64,000 bases of DNA from Trichuris trichiura. Taxonomy: Eukaryota > Nematoda > Enoplea > Trichinellida > Trichuridae. A program made the translations under genes and the position numbers. Shown one piece after another: positions 11,719 to 23,170 of this stretch. The notes beneath the pieces were generated by a model, which was given only the letters and a program-made list of their open reading frames with translations, was not told the origin of the DNA and did not search any database. The stretch spans positions 1 through 64,000 of the forward strand of contig JBAJFE010000009.1 of the NCBI GenBank assembly GCA_037903355.1. The letters run 5' to 3'. Position 1 is the stretch's first letter. Every line of letters starts with the position of its first letter.

Positions 11719-13947
11719 ATGTTTATCTTAAACTACAGGTCGCTCCTCAAACGTTCCGCCTCGGTCAGTTTTGCAAATCTTTTCAGGACGTCATTCAACA
11801 TTATGGCTAGTGCTGTACGTTTTTATACTTTCTACTCGTACTCTACGGGTTACATTGTTCTCCTTTTGTTCAGCGCAGTGGTTTGGTTCTTGGGACGTTT
11901 TTGCCGGAGCAGGACCGAGAAGCTGACATAGAACAACTCACATTCGCTTCAAAATCATTTAATGACGAAACTGGCGGAAAGTTTTTGTCGGTTTTGAAAA
12001 AGTGAGACTTCAGTGGTAACTATGTCATCCTTACGCCTAGCTGATTGTTGTTTCAGCTTTGCGACAATTAAAACTGGGCATGCAAGGTTACTTTGTGGAC
12101 TAAATGAGGTAAACGACTCCATTACTTTCGCACAATAATTCGATAATGAAACTATTATAGAAATACAGTTTTGTTGCAGCCGTAGGTTTAGGAAAAATGG
12201 GACAAGGATGGGAAGAAAGTGAGCAGTTGAATCAAGGCCGGGAAAACGTTAGAAACGCGATTTCTGGTTATAAAGCGGTTTCACTTACAACATATTAATT
12301 TACTTAATCTCAGCTGCTGTTGTTGCTTTGCGGGAAGCAGGAGTTACAGAAGCTTTCATTGATCCCTGCGGATTTGCGGACGGTAGGTCCGCTATTTAGG
12401 CAATTTTACAGCTCTATTTCGGCCATTTCAGCAGCTGCGGAGGGTGCTTTTCTGGGCAGCTTTGCTTTTGATGAACTGAAATCTAAGCCTGAAGATCGAA
12501 AGCCGACCATGAAATTCCATGTATATAAAGTTGGGTAGGCATAGCTTTATCGTCCAGGCAAATTGTTTCGAAATTCTTGCAGTCATTTGGATGTACTGTT
12601 AGATGAACTTTGGCAAAGAGGAAAGACCTTTGCTTTAGGTCAAAATCTTGTCCGCAGGCTTGCCGACATGCCGGCAAACTTAATGACTCCTGTTCGTTTC
12701 GCTGAATTAGCGCGTGATATATTAAGCTGCCATTCCAATGTTGACTTGATTGTGCGGCAAGTTCTGGAGTACATTTGTGTGGCATGCCTTCTATAGTGTT
12801 ACATTTTTAAGTGATCAGCGCTGGGCGGAAGAGATGAAAATGGGGGCCTTTCTGTCGGTTGCAAAAGGTTCTGTTGAAATACCTGTGTTTCTGGAAATTC
12901 ATTTGAAGTGCAAGGAAAAGAAGATGGCGCCTGTTTGTCTTGTGGGAAAAGGTGTTTGCTTTGACAGGTGCGATAAGACATCTGCATCTGTACTTGGCGT
13001 TATGCATAGGTTTGAAGTGGTGGTATATCTCTGAAGCCTTCTGACTTTATGGCAAGCATGAGAGCGGATATGACAGGCGCAGCGTGCGTTCTAAGTGCCA
13101 TCGATACCCTGGCTAACCTTGGAAACGACCTTCCTTTCGATGTAATCGGACTGGTGCCTTTAGTAGAAAACATGCCAGGCGGAAGGGCAAGCAAACCTGG
13201 TGATGTGGTGTATGCGATGAATGGTAAATCTATAGAGGTAGGCCGCTTAATTGTTCAAAAGCTCAAAATCGTAGATTACATATATTTTCAGATTGACAAT
13301 ACGGATGCTGAGGGTCGTTTAATTTTGGCTGACGCCCTCTGTTATGCGGATTCCTTCAAGCCTTCCAGCGTTATTGATATTGCCACTTTGACAGGTTTGT
13401 TCTAAAGGTAGATTTTAAGTTTGTCCATTTAATTTTAAAGGTGCCATCGGAGTAGCGCTTGGGTGTGCTGCAACAGGTGTTTTTTCAAATTGCGATTATT
13501 TATGGCATAAAATGAACGACGCCGGGAAAGTGACTGGTGATCGTGTTTGGCGAATGCCTCTCTTCAAGCATTACTCTGAATGCATTACATCAAGTTCAGC
13601 GGATTTATGCAATACTAATAAGTCTAGTTTTAAAGGAATGGCTGGTTCGTGCACTGCTGCTGCCTTTCTGCATGTGTGTTCGGAAAAACTTTTCATTTAC
13701 ATTATTATTTCACGTTTCAATTCAGGAGTTCACTCAGTGCACTTCTTGGATGCACATGGATATAGCCGGCGTTATGGAAAAGAAGCCAGACCAACAGATG
13801 TTCAATTCCGATATGACTGGTAATTTTCTATCTCAGTTTCTGTTTTGGTAACGAATAAGAAAATGTTTTTCAGGGAGACCTTTACGTACTTTAGTTCACT
13901 GCATCGAAAAGTTAGCACAGAACACTGTCACCACTGATCGTTGTTAG
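11719..13947 (+). CDS. LAP3: Leucine aminopeptidase (M17 family), gene B, with mitochondrial-type leader
   Basis: Thirteen exons join in phase to 1608 nt (535 residues): 11719-11814, 11874-12001, 12057-12108, 12161-12266, 12314-12382, 12432-12534, 12583-12756, 12812-12967, 13018-13237, 13292-13394, 13441-13673, 13726-13819, 13874-13947. Exons of 106, 69, 103, 156, 220, 103, 233 and 94 nt match gene A exactly in length. The metal site ([21 protein letters not shown]) and signature NTDAEGRL are intact. Exon 1 encodes a basic, acid-free leader of about 28 residues before an in-frame ATG (11803, MASA), followed by the family start motif GLVLGTF. Two products, mitochondrial and cytosolic, are therefore possible. 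Exon 7 appears to end at a GC donor (12757). Introns are 47-60 nt. AATAAA follows at 14012. Confidence 0.92.
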
Positions 13948-14011
13948 CGTACAACTAGAATCAACAGTATAAACGCTTTCCTTTTCGATTTTGCACCCGG
14001 AAAAGTTATTG

Positions 14012-14017
14012 AATAAA
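14012..14017 (+). terminator. Polyadenylation signal AATAAA of aminopeptidase gene B
   Basis: AATAAA lies 65 bases after the TAG stop at 13947, in the correct strand and distance for 3' end formation of the aminopeptidase B transcript. Confidence 0.7.
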
Positions 14018-14404
14018 GAGATATTCGAAAGTACTCTTCCCAATTTATCCCGCTCAGTTCCTATATGAACTTTTCTAAGCGGATAAGAAATAGTTGCCCA
14101 TCCTGCTTTTGTAGTTTTGAGTTACTTATCCACAGGTAAAGCTCCCTCACGCATTAATCTAAAACTGTACGTTTCTGCTGACTCTCGCGAATAGAGTTAG
14201 CGAAAGTTCAACGTCATGTCTTTGCTTTGTTGCTCCATGATGTTCTCATTTACTAATTTTGAATCTTTCTTGTTAAGCGTACTGTAACTATGCAAAATCA
14301 CTGAAAAATGCGGGTTTCTGCGGTGAAACTTTTCCTATCTCCTGTTGGCTGCTTGTGCGCGCTTTTTAACCGGCTTTTCATTCTTGTTCTTGAATGTTTC
14401 TCAG

Positions 14405-14522
14405 TGAGCCTGTAATCATGGACGTGAAAACTGAGGAGCAGATAGACGATAAGGCAGCTTATCAGCAGAAACAGGCAACAACGAACTCATACCCTTTTGG
14501 TTCGGCTGAAAGCTTAATATAA
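14405..14522 (+). CDS. Possible small protein or terminal exon, unknown
   Basis: A pyrimidine-rich acceptor (TTTCTCAG, ending 14404) precedes an open frame ending TAA at 14520-14522. It contains ATG at 14418 (MDVKTEEQIDDKAAYQQKQ...), a 34-residue polar peptide if started there. It could be a trans-spliced or cis-spliced terminal exon; no upstream partner exon was found and no family was recognised. The position 460 bases after gene B's stop means it could also be untranslated sequence. Confidence 0.25.
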
Positions 14523-14728
14523 ACAGTAGATTTCGAAATTGCCTGGTCTATTCGTTAGCGTTAGTTGAGAAACCTTTCCTACATTTCCGAAAGCTTTAAT
14601 ATTACTTTTGCACTTTTAGTATAAGTAAGTTCCGCTGATGAATTGTTTATACATCTGCTTAAAGAAAGTGTTACTGTCAGCAATACAAGTTGCGATTTCG
14701 TTAACCTTTACTTCGAGTAATAAAAAAT

Positions 14729-15129
14729 TTATTTAGTACGTTTTCCGTATATACTCCACTCGTCAAACGCGTAACCTTTCAGCAAAGATTTCGAAAATTG
14801 ATCTTCAGCTGCATAATCTTTCTTCTTTGCCTCGAGCATGAAATGCACCCAGAATAGAAAGTCTTTGCTCTTCCTCAGGTCCTCTGTGGATTTACGTATG
14901 TCCTGTAATCGTAAACCTACAGGCTGCATCTAGTTACTACAGCTTCTTATTTAGGTTAAGTTCAAACGTCAAATTCAACGTATCGTGGTGACGTATATTA
15001 AACTTCATTTTTAACTGACCTAGCGACTAATTGCTTTTGCTCGTAGTAGTTTGTGAAATGCGCGGCATTTAGTACCGCTAACATTCTATTCAGTCCGTAT
15101 TTCTTCGAAACTGGTATAGGAGACGAAAG
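14729..15129 (-). CDS. 3' end of an unidentified multi-exon gene
   Basis: Two exons join in phase: 15016-15129 (38 codons, beginning LSSPIPVSKKYG) and 14729-14902 (57 codons plus TAA). The combined 95 residues include NAAHFTNYYEQKQLVARS and a charged C-terminal part with LLKGYAFDEW. AATAAA on the - strand overlaps the stop (14728-14733), supporting a true gene end. The donor used for 15016 (GTTAAA) is weak; a stronger GT three codons earlier would break phase. I do not recognise the family. Further upstream exons probably lie between 15500 and 17400, where several coding-like - strand segments occur. Confidence 0.5.
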
Positions 15130-15535
15130 CTAAAAAGCTGTGACGCTGTGCCTTTCAAGAAACACCAGAAAAGTAACAGCATATCGGTTCGTTCCAATCT
15201 GTGAACCGTTCCGGATTTTGTTCAGCCAGCAGGAATATGCGCAGTATTAATAAACCTTGGACAGCTAAACCACAGTAACTATCGCTCCGGAGCAATATTC
15301 ATGAAATTTGTAGGATATGGTTGAATGAAGTTTGAGCACTTCCATTTCACAGAACAAACACATCCATATTCACAAGACTTGCATCACATTATTAAGGCTC
15401 CTCATTTCAATATTAGGTTTCCTGTTGGGCGAAGTTTCGGTCCAGGTGAAAAGTGTTCTGTCTACTGGTGTATAGCAGGCATAGTGAGCATGTGTTTTCC
15501 TGACAAACTTTGCGTTACAATGCAATGTGCGTAAA

Positions 15536-17400
15536 TTACAGAAAATTTTTTTTGTTCAGGGAAAGCGCCTCAAAATTAGGTATGACATCGTCCCTTGACG
15601 GTATAAGAGATTGATTTCCTGTTCTTAGCCATGGGCAAACCGTTATTACACTAGTTACTGCTGGCGGAATTTCATTCTCACCCTCAGAGCAGTTATATAA
15701 AAGTTCAAACGTGTTTGGTTTTTCCGGTATCGTTTTTTCAGACGGGAACTGATAATGCATAGCTGAAGTACAGAATGTTCAACCTATGAAACTTTTTATT
15801 AATTAAGCGAAGCTTTCGGGAAGCCGCTGTTCTCGTCTTCAGCGCAAACATAAATTTTATGTCTTCTGGCAGAACATTGTCTTTTTTAAGTAATTTGGCT
15901 TACTTAAAAGTTTCAAAATCTTCAATGACCTAGGAAAAACTTCTGCTAAACTCAATGCTTCAATGCGGTTATTTCAAGTTTCTATAAAGCCGTCAGTAAT
16001 CATTTTTATCTTATACCTTTTCTACAACTACGTAACAGACGCTTCAATGTTTTTTGGTTAGCAACTCGAATAGTCACCTTGAATAGCAAGATATCAAATT
16101 TGGAATTACACCATCGTCCAATGCATGAATGAGACAATTAGCTCTTCAAAGGAAAATGAAATGCGCATTCAGTTTGACCAGCACTTTCCAAAATCAGCAG
16201 CGCATCTGCTTACTTTCACGATCTTCCACTGGTAAAGTCCCATATGAGTAGAACGAGTATTGCTTTATAGGAGAAAGAATTTCTTCATTCGTAAGTCATA
16301 TAGGAACGAAAATGAATTATATGAGAATTGACTACGCAGACTTTCATTCATGCTTACTCAGCTTAAACGCCTGGTAATCATGTTTACGTAACTGAAACTG
16401 AAAGTCTTATTTTCAAGTTGCCTACATTACGTGTGATTTTGTTAGAAGAATGATTTACCTTTTTCTTGTAGCATTTTTCTGCACAGGTAGCATACTTCAT
16501 GATCTCCTCAACTTCATTTTGTTGTTATTATAATCTTTGCATTCCTTCAGCATGCATTGTTCAATCATTCTTTTCAGTTCTGCAATCTGCTTTTTGACCG
16601 CTTGTACATGATAGTCATTTTCATCTATTTTCGGAATTTGTTCCTGAAGGGTTATTTGTATATTGAAGCAAAGAACAGTGATGCTCATTTTCTTTACGAA
16701 TAGATTACCGCACTCAGAAATTAAAACCTGCTTTAACTCGAGTTCTACTGGACAATCCATTTTGCATAAAATCCTTACGACAAACAAGTTCTATCTAACG
16801 TACAAACATATATTTCTTTCTCTAACTGTACTATTTAACAATACCATATTGGAATGCTTTTCTAGATGACGTTTAGTAATGTTATTTTGGAAAGAAGTGG
16901 GCACAATATTAGGAATAGCGGAATGATAATCAATTGGCTATACCTCTTCAGACAGTGAAGAAACATTTGACATTTTACTGATACTCTGGCCTGCGAATAC
17001 TTTCCATCAAGTGCATTACCGGTGATTCACTGTTCGCTACTTGCAGCATTTTCATTTTGCAACATAATAATTTGCCGTCGCTAATTATGAAGAAGAACCA
17101 GTTTTAAGGTGAAATGGAATTTGGAGCTCAGCTAGCTTATATTTTGCCTAGCACCGTAAACTCAATGTTTCGACTGAGTTATTTCCTCAAGCCCAGTTCA
17201 ATGCGTTTCGAAACGAGTCAGAATCAAACTCCGCTTGTCGATCTGGATTATTAGCGATTCAACAGTAAACATAATTCTTGAACCTAACCTCTAATTTTTG
17301 CTTAATGCCACTACTGATAATGTGCTTACCAGTTCGAACATTGTTCTTGCATCGATTGGATAACTGTAGCCATCCTGAAAATTCAAGCCACAATGACTGA
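15536..17400 (-). other. Coding-like segments, probably upstream exons of the 14729 gene or a neighbour
   Basis: Several - strand stretches look protein-coding but could not be joined with confidence. 15740 down to 15545 opens after an acceptor and reads FELLYNCSEGENEIPPAV. 16643 down to about 16500 starts after CTTCAG and encodes a helix-prone, charged stretch (VKKQIAELKRMIEQCMLKE). A nearby frame encodes YATCAEKCYKKK before a donor. Segments near 17385-17335 and 17255-17200 have good splice signals. Conflicting phases prevent a model; some may be chance frames. Confidence 0.3.
15771..15850 (-). repeat. Hammerhead-like repeat copy (pair with 56755-56840)
   Basis: On the - strand CTGAAGA (15836-15842) and GAAA (15814-15817) flank a hairpin-capable spacer. 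The surrounding sequence (GAATGTTCAACCTATGAAAC, then the core) is also found at 56755-56840, so the two are dispersed copies of one repeat. The copy at 56755 is more degraded in the core. Confidence 0.5.
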
Positions 17401-18380
17401 CTAGCAATTCGATTTCTGAAAGAGCTCAGCATCAGGGAGCAATTATTTTTTTAATCTGAGGCTTAACTGCTGTTTAGACAAACGATACATTCCGTAGGCG
17501 TTATCTAGCTCGCAAAGGAAAACATATTCGCAAATTTTACAAAGATAGTATAACCGCAAATGTACCTTCCCGAGAACATTGGCAAATCTTACTAACATAA
17601 CAGCTGATGAATTAGCAATTCCATAAAAGGTGTTTAATCATCAATGTTACCGTGCTAAACATTCACTGCAGTTCAGTTAAACGTGTTCACGTTTTTTCAT
17701 AATGGGATACAGGTGAAGAACTCGTAGGAATTGGTTTTTTAATAGTGAACGAGCAGCTTTCGTGGGTAGTCGCGTCATGATCGCTATTACTATTGCTTTG
17801 AGAATTGACAAAGCTACTATACGTTGGTAGTCATAATCTGGTAAAACGACGTATATTAAAGCGAATGAAGAGGGAGAAGTATTACTAAGCTCAGAACGGA
17901 AATACATTTGGAAATTCATTGCTAGAATGACACAAGAAAGGGAGGCTGAAACAAACTATTAGATAACTAGATGGAACAATAACTAGATGGAAGGTCGTGA
18001 GGAGAGAAAGTGGACATAACAATATTAAGTACATTAATTGAATGAGTGCTAAGAGGAGATAAACGAAAACGGTTGACAAATGACAGAATATCAGGAGAGT
18101 CCATTAGGTTCTGCTAAAAAATGGGTTTTTAAAATAAAATAAAAATTAAAAAAAATTTCTCATTCACTCTTTCTAGCTATACTTCAACAATGAAATTCCC
18201 AAACAAAGTATAACTTTAACTTTTGATCACCCTACTCCATTTAGAATATTTTGTTCCACCCAGTTATGGGCACTAAAATACTTTTTGCCACTCTACACAA
18301 CGTTGATGATAGAACATGACCGCTGCTGAGTGCCGTGCTTCCGTTAATAAAAGAATACAATTAAGGCTTCATATCAGTAG

Positions 18381-18425
18381 CCTATGAAATCCTACGCACC
18401 AGTACAAAAAGATGCGCTTTCAAAG
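18381..18425 (+). repeat. Solo copy of dispersed tail motif
   Basis: CTATGAAATCCTACGCACCA followed by an AAGATGCGCTTTCAAA-like stretch matches the tail found after foldbacks at 18725 and 34466 and the solo copy at 55872. No foldback adjoins this copy. Confidence 0.4.
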
Positions 18426-18582
18426 TAACAAAATCTTGTACCTTTATTCAACGCAAATATAATTCTCGTGGCACAACCGACGTTATATGTTTGAGATTGC
18501 ACATATGGGAGAGCGTCATTTTATTTAAATCTGCTTATCTTCGCTTGGGTAAAAAGCGTCTGTAATCACAGTAAAAAAGTCC

Positions 18583-18779
18583 AATAAATGGACATAGTGC
18601 AAAAGTTTTATTACGGAATTATTCCCGTTTAATGTGTTGTGGTGTGTTTTATTACGGAATTATTCCCGTTTAATGTGTTACAACACATTAAACGGGAATA
18701 ATTCCGGAATAAAATTTTTGCACTATGAAAACATACGCTCCCGTACCAAGAAACCACATTTTCAAAAATAAATGGACAT
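18583..18779 (+). mobile_element. Foldback insertion with 13 bp direct flanks
   Basis: The perfect direct repeat AATAAATGGACAT stands at 18583-18595 and 18767-18779. Between them lies a foldback: 18596-18638 is complementary to 18679-18724, and a second direct copy of the left-arm core (TTATTACGGAATTATTCCCG, 18645-18680) sits in the loop. It is followed by the tail motif with CGCTCCCGTACCAAGAAA. The direct flanks have the form of a target-site duplication. No coding capacity. Confidence 0.75.
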
Positions 18780-18875
18780 TATGGATTGCTTTTAATAGGT
18801 AGAGATTATGCGCACTCATAAAATTCGAAAATCACACTGTCCTACGGTCCAGTTGCAGATGTGGTATTTTGTGGC

Positions 18876-19084
18876 AATATGCAAGTTTCATAGTTAATCT
18901 TCTGATTCACGGGTTTAGCCTGTTTGATGTATCTGTAAGTAAACTGCAAAAGGTCCTACCAATGAATGGATGAGCAGATTTACTTACAGCTACATCACAC
19001 AGGCCAAACCCGTGAATCAGAAGATCAACTAAGAAACAACCCAAGCCTGTTAAAAGACATCCTGTCTTTCGAAATATGCAAGTT
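18876..19084 (+). mobile_element. Foldback insertion with 12 bp direct flanks
   Basis: The direct repeat AATATGCAAGTT stands at 18876-18887 and 19073-19084. Inside, 18888-18945 (containing CTTCTGATTCACGGGTTT) is largely complementary to 18980-19035. An asymmetric tail with CAAGCCTGTTAAAAGACATC follows the right arm. The same arms and tail, in opposite orientation, form the element at 61438-61586. Confidence 0.75.
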
Positions 19085-19104
19085 ATTTTATTCTTAAAAA
19101 TTCG

Positions 19105-19626
19105 TCATGATATCAGAACAAATCTAGTCGAATCACATTTGATAGTAGTTGCGCACTTTCGTTTTGATGAGCTTTTGTTTCTATTTACAAACTGGTTACT
19201 GGAAAGCTCATATTGCTTTAGGGAAAGAAATAGTAAAGAAGAACAAAATTTTGAACCAGTCTGTTGACAGTTAACTTACCTCAGGGATAACTAAATTCTC
19301 AGTTATCTGGATAAGGGCAAACATAATCACCAGCATTGTCATGATTGACTTGTACTGCATGAATTTCTTGTTTCAGGTTTTTGTACTTTTTCAAATGACA
19401 AAGTTCGCTCTTGTTTGTTATTTGCATTGACAATAAGTTCGTTGATCCAGCGCTGCCATTGATCACCCACTGTTTTTTGACTATGACGCTCCAATAAGCC
19501 CTTGCCGTCAGCTAATACTATGTTTATATTTTCATGTGCAGACGACTTTTGCAATCGTGTGCACAAAGTCAAAGCAAACAAAGTCTGTGTGCAAATGAAG
19601 TATAATGTCATTTCGCTTAGACTCAT
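19105..19626 (-). CDS. Small secreted protein, unknown family
   Basis: Three exons join in phase: 19387-19626, 19280-19306, 19105-19215 (378 nt, 125 residues). The N-terminus is a clear signal peptide (MTLYFICTQTLFALTLC after MSLSE). The mature part is polar, with an amphipathic-looking stretch (VGDQWQRWINELIVNANN), and ends with a basic region holding two cysteines (KRKCATTIKC). AATAAA follows the TGA within about 20 bases. An alternative two-exon form starts at 19360 inside the first intron, also with a signal-like hydrophobic N-terminus (MTMLVIMFALIQ), and uses the same downstream exons in the same phase. A secreted peptide or effector role is inference. Confidence 0.7.
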
Positions 19627-19840
19627 TTGTAATGGCTTGAATAAGTACTAATAGGGTTAGATTTGGTATGATTGAATTGTAGCTTTCAGCATGGCGTCCA
19701 TGTCGTACATTAGGATGAGGAATGCTTCTCGAGTGTAACATGAATTCGAAGTTTCATACCAGCTCGTCCAAAATGCTTACATAGAATCCTCTAACCTTAT
19801 CCATCCCCAGAAAATACCTGTGAGCAACAATTAGTAGCGC

Positions 19841-20101
19841 ATGTTACGAAAATCTGGCTCATCTTCTGCATTCAGGGCTTCAATTTCTTCTGGTTTGTCT
19901 CGATTTGAAAAAGAATTGAACGAAAAATTTCAGGAAAACTTAATTTATCACAGCTCCAGTGACGTGATCAAACTCTACTCCATTCCTCCCCTATTCCGGC
20001 AGACTCAGAAATCATCTCTTTCTCAGCTTATCCACGTTTTTTATATTTCCGTTATGATCACTCAGCGGTTGTCTCAATCAGAACACTGTCCGTCCAGCTA
20101 A
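19841..20101 (+). CDS. Weak open frame, hypothetical
   Basis: An 86-codon frame from ATG at 19841, serine-rich at first (SGSSSAFRASISSGL) with a charged helix-like stretch, then hydrophobic. No signal, family or splice context supports it strongly. It may be a chance frame or part of an unspliced exon. Confidence 0.2.
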   Translation: MLRKSGSSSAFRASISSGLSRFEKELNEKFQENLIYHSSSDVIKLYSIPPLFRQTQKSSLSQLIHVFYISVMITQRLSQSEHCPSS

Positions 20102-21248
20102 ATACTTAGAATCCAGAGAAAAGCGTCTTACTTATCTTACTTTATCTGAACATGGATATTCAAATAGGAACAGAAAGTATTCTTTGAGGTAGCTCAGTAA
20201 AGAACCTGGATAGGCAACACTGAAAATGGTTCTTCTATTTGTGTAGAAGCGTAGTTCGCTTAGCTGCAACAGCTGACAGCACGTTATGACTGCTGTTTGG
20301 AAGTGTAACTGTTAAATCTAAAGGTACCTGTAGAAGAAAGCGCATGTCATTTAGACTGTTAACCTGAACTGTGTTTTTTGTGAAAAGTTCAAGAAGAACC
20401 AGATTTTGCGTTGTGATTGAGCAAGAAGTTTAGCTTCGCTTAATTATGCCACGAATTAATTTGACACTTTTCAGTCTTTAGGCAACTGTAGCTTGACGTA
20501 TGTTTCTGTCCCAAAATGAAACCGCTTCATTTGCAATACAGTGGGAACATGTCTGTTTCAAAGTGCTGGAGAGCACGAGCTGTTGAAGCATGATAACGGT
20601 CTTTTTGTTCTAGACAGCAATAATATGGTGCCAATATTGCCAAAAGGCCCTCAAAATTACACTTTGCCGTAAGCTAAGAACAAGGCCAAGGATCACTGAC
20701 TGACGCGGTGGCCTTGACTTCATTCAAGTTTTCTAGAAAGGCCACCAGGATAAGTAAAAGTGATAAACGAACTTTATTAACCGCGTTAGGATTGTGTCAG
20801 ACGAACAGTAAGCGCCATTCAAGGCATTTATTTCGTAATTTTTGGTTTGTGCGTGTCAATGAATTTGAGCAAATCCAAGACTTAAATAAGCGAGCAATCA
20901 CAAGCGGTTAGTAAGTCAGTGTCAAAGGACTGCCGCTCACTTTGTTGAATTTTTGGCGAGCACTAAATTTTTGTCAACTATGCTCGTGCACTGCTTTGGC
21001 GCTTCTAACCATATTTCACAACAGCGGTCAGTGGAACTGGCTGGGTGATGGGTTGCATGTTTTCGAAACTGGACATCTTTTGGATTATGTCAAACGCATG
21101 AACAGTGGCCTGCCTTCAAGAATGTTCATCTTAGGAGCTTTTCGCTGCGGAAAGGAAAACGCACAGAAGAGCAGTTGCGACTACAGGCGATTTGCCGGAC
21201 AGTTTGTCGCAGCGGTGTCAGACGAGGACATCGACTCTTAGCAGCGAA

Positions 21249-21709
21249 ATGAACTACGATGATAAGCGAAATTGGGCTGATGACAGTCATGCAGTAAGTG
21301 CTTCAGATCGTAGTCCAACTTGCGTTGCTATGTCTGCAAATTCGACGGATCCTAGCGATCCAAACCATTCGCCAACTGGTTATATGACAGGAGAAAATGA
21401 CAGGCGTATGTTTAAGTAGAGAGTTACATGAACGCTTTTATTCCTGTTTAAGGTTATGCCGAAGAATCATCTCCAATCTACAATGACAACCATTCGGATG
21501 ATTTCAAAAGTGCCTTGAAAGAAGAAGAAAGTCATGCCGTCTTTTTAAAGCTTAATGATCAAAAGGAAATCAAGACTATAGATAAATATGAAACCTACAA
21601 GTCGCAATCAAGTAAGCAACTTGCAATGGTCAACTCGCTCAGCACGCTACCGAAGAAGATTTTGAAGAAATCCAAACGTAAGGCTTGTAAAGATTTTTGC
21701 CTGTTATGA
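21249..21709 (+). CDS. Hypothetical low-complexity protein
   Basis: Two exons join in phase: 21249-21405 and 21453-21709, with a 47-base intron (GTATGT...TTTAAG), giving 137 residues. The start ATG follows an acceptor-like CTCTTAG, suggesting a trans-splice or cis-splice site just upstream. The N-terminal half is acidic, serine/asparagine-rich and probably disordered (SDRSPTCVAMSANSTD). The C-terminal half is charged and ends with a lysine-rich stretch (LPKKILKKSKRK). No signal peptide, membrane segment or recognised domain. A possible donor (GTAAGG at 21678) could extend it to another exon that I did not find. An upstream frame (20942-21241) may be untranslated or unrelated. Confidence 0.5.
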
Positions 21710-23170
21710 TGTGCAGTGTCGTTGACCGGAAATGCCATAAACTTCAAGTTTTGTTCTGAGAGGGCATGACACAAGACATTTAAGTGGAAATGCATTACCC
21801 AGTAGCCATATGCGTAAGCCTCTGCGGCGGGTGCGGAAGTCTGCGTAGAGAAATTTTACTTCCAGAATAATTTTATTTTATAACAAAGTAATTTTCAGCG
21901 GTATACAGAGCTTTTTCGATTTATAGTTTGCAAGTAACGAAGACGACTGAAATGGCTGTTTTTTTCTTCACTATGGTATTCTTGTTGTGGAATCAACTAA
22001 CAGCTTAAGAAAACTTAATAACGGAGAAGAATCTAATGTTAATTGCACTTATGGAAGACAAAGGTGAAGCATTTTTTACTGCTTAGTTTTTGGGGCGAAC
22101 TACCGTAGCTGGGCCTTCATGTGCTTGCGCGGGCATTATTCATTCAAGCAGTTTACGTGCTGTCGGACTGAGGGCTGGTTTCGTAGTTTATTGAAGTTTA
22201 GCGACCTTTTGTGATCAGTGTTGTTAAAACTTAGGTTCAAGGGCAATTTTATGAACAAAAGATCTTTCTAGTTTAGAACGTTTTTTACATCTTGTGACTA
22301 TGAATGCCACACGAAGCACGTAAAATGTTTTACCGTTTCATCATAAGTTAACAGGTGCAAAATTTCCTTTTTTCCTGCTGTGGAACATGGAGTAGCAATT
22401 TCATTTTAGCATTCGCTTAGAATTGAGCTCTTTTTAAAAAGAGACCAAATATTAATAGTACATCATGTTGAGAATTTAAGTAGTTTAACTATAGCTATGC
22501 CACCGCGTCCTGTATTTTGCACTGCAAAAGTCCATCGCCGCCAGTTCTTCTGGCGCTCTGTCATTTAAGAAGTTTTTAGAAATATATATTTATTACGAGT
22601 TCAACTATGTAGCCAGTCAACTGCATGTTAATGCAACGAAATATTGTATGTTAGTCTGATCATAAAATATGGGACTGATCTTGTGATTATTACACATCCT
22701 TTCTTATGTCGTTATATTAACAGATGGAGTCAACTTACCACACATACGATTTCCTTACGATCATAAAGAGTGACGGTGGGTAATTAGTATATGAAATGGC
22801 TATTTTATAGCAAAGCCGGGGCATAATTCTCCACCCATGAAGATCTTGAGCCCCTAATTCAAACAGAAAAGCGTACACGGCGTCCAGACCTTGACCATTT
22901 TCGCTTCTCTGAGCACAGCAGTTACATTTATTGACTATTGTGCTGATTTGTGGTAAAATGCATGTATAGGCTTGCCATTTAAATCCGCTAGCGTACAGTT
23001 AATTTTTTGTGCTATTCACTAATCCGTTAGGTCTATTAATTTTGAAGGGTATAGAAATGAATTCGTATATGCGTGTTCAGCATAGAAGAGGGCTCTTTAT
23101 CAGGTTCGTATAATACTGAAGGATGACTGTGCAATTATCAGGCAGGCGTCAAGCAAAAATAAATAAGTCT

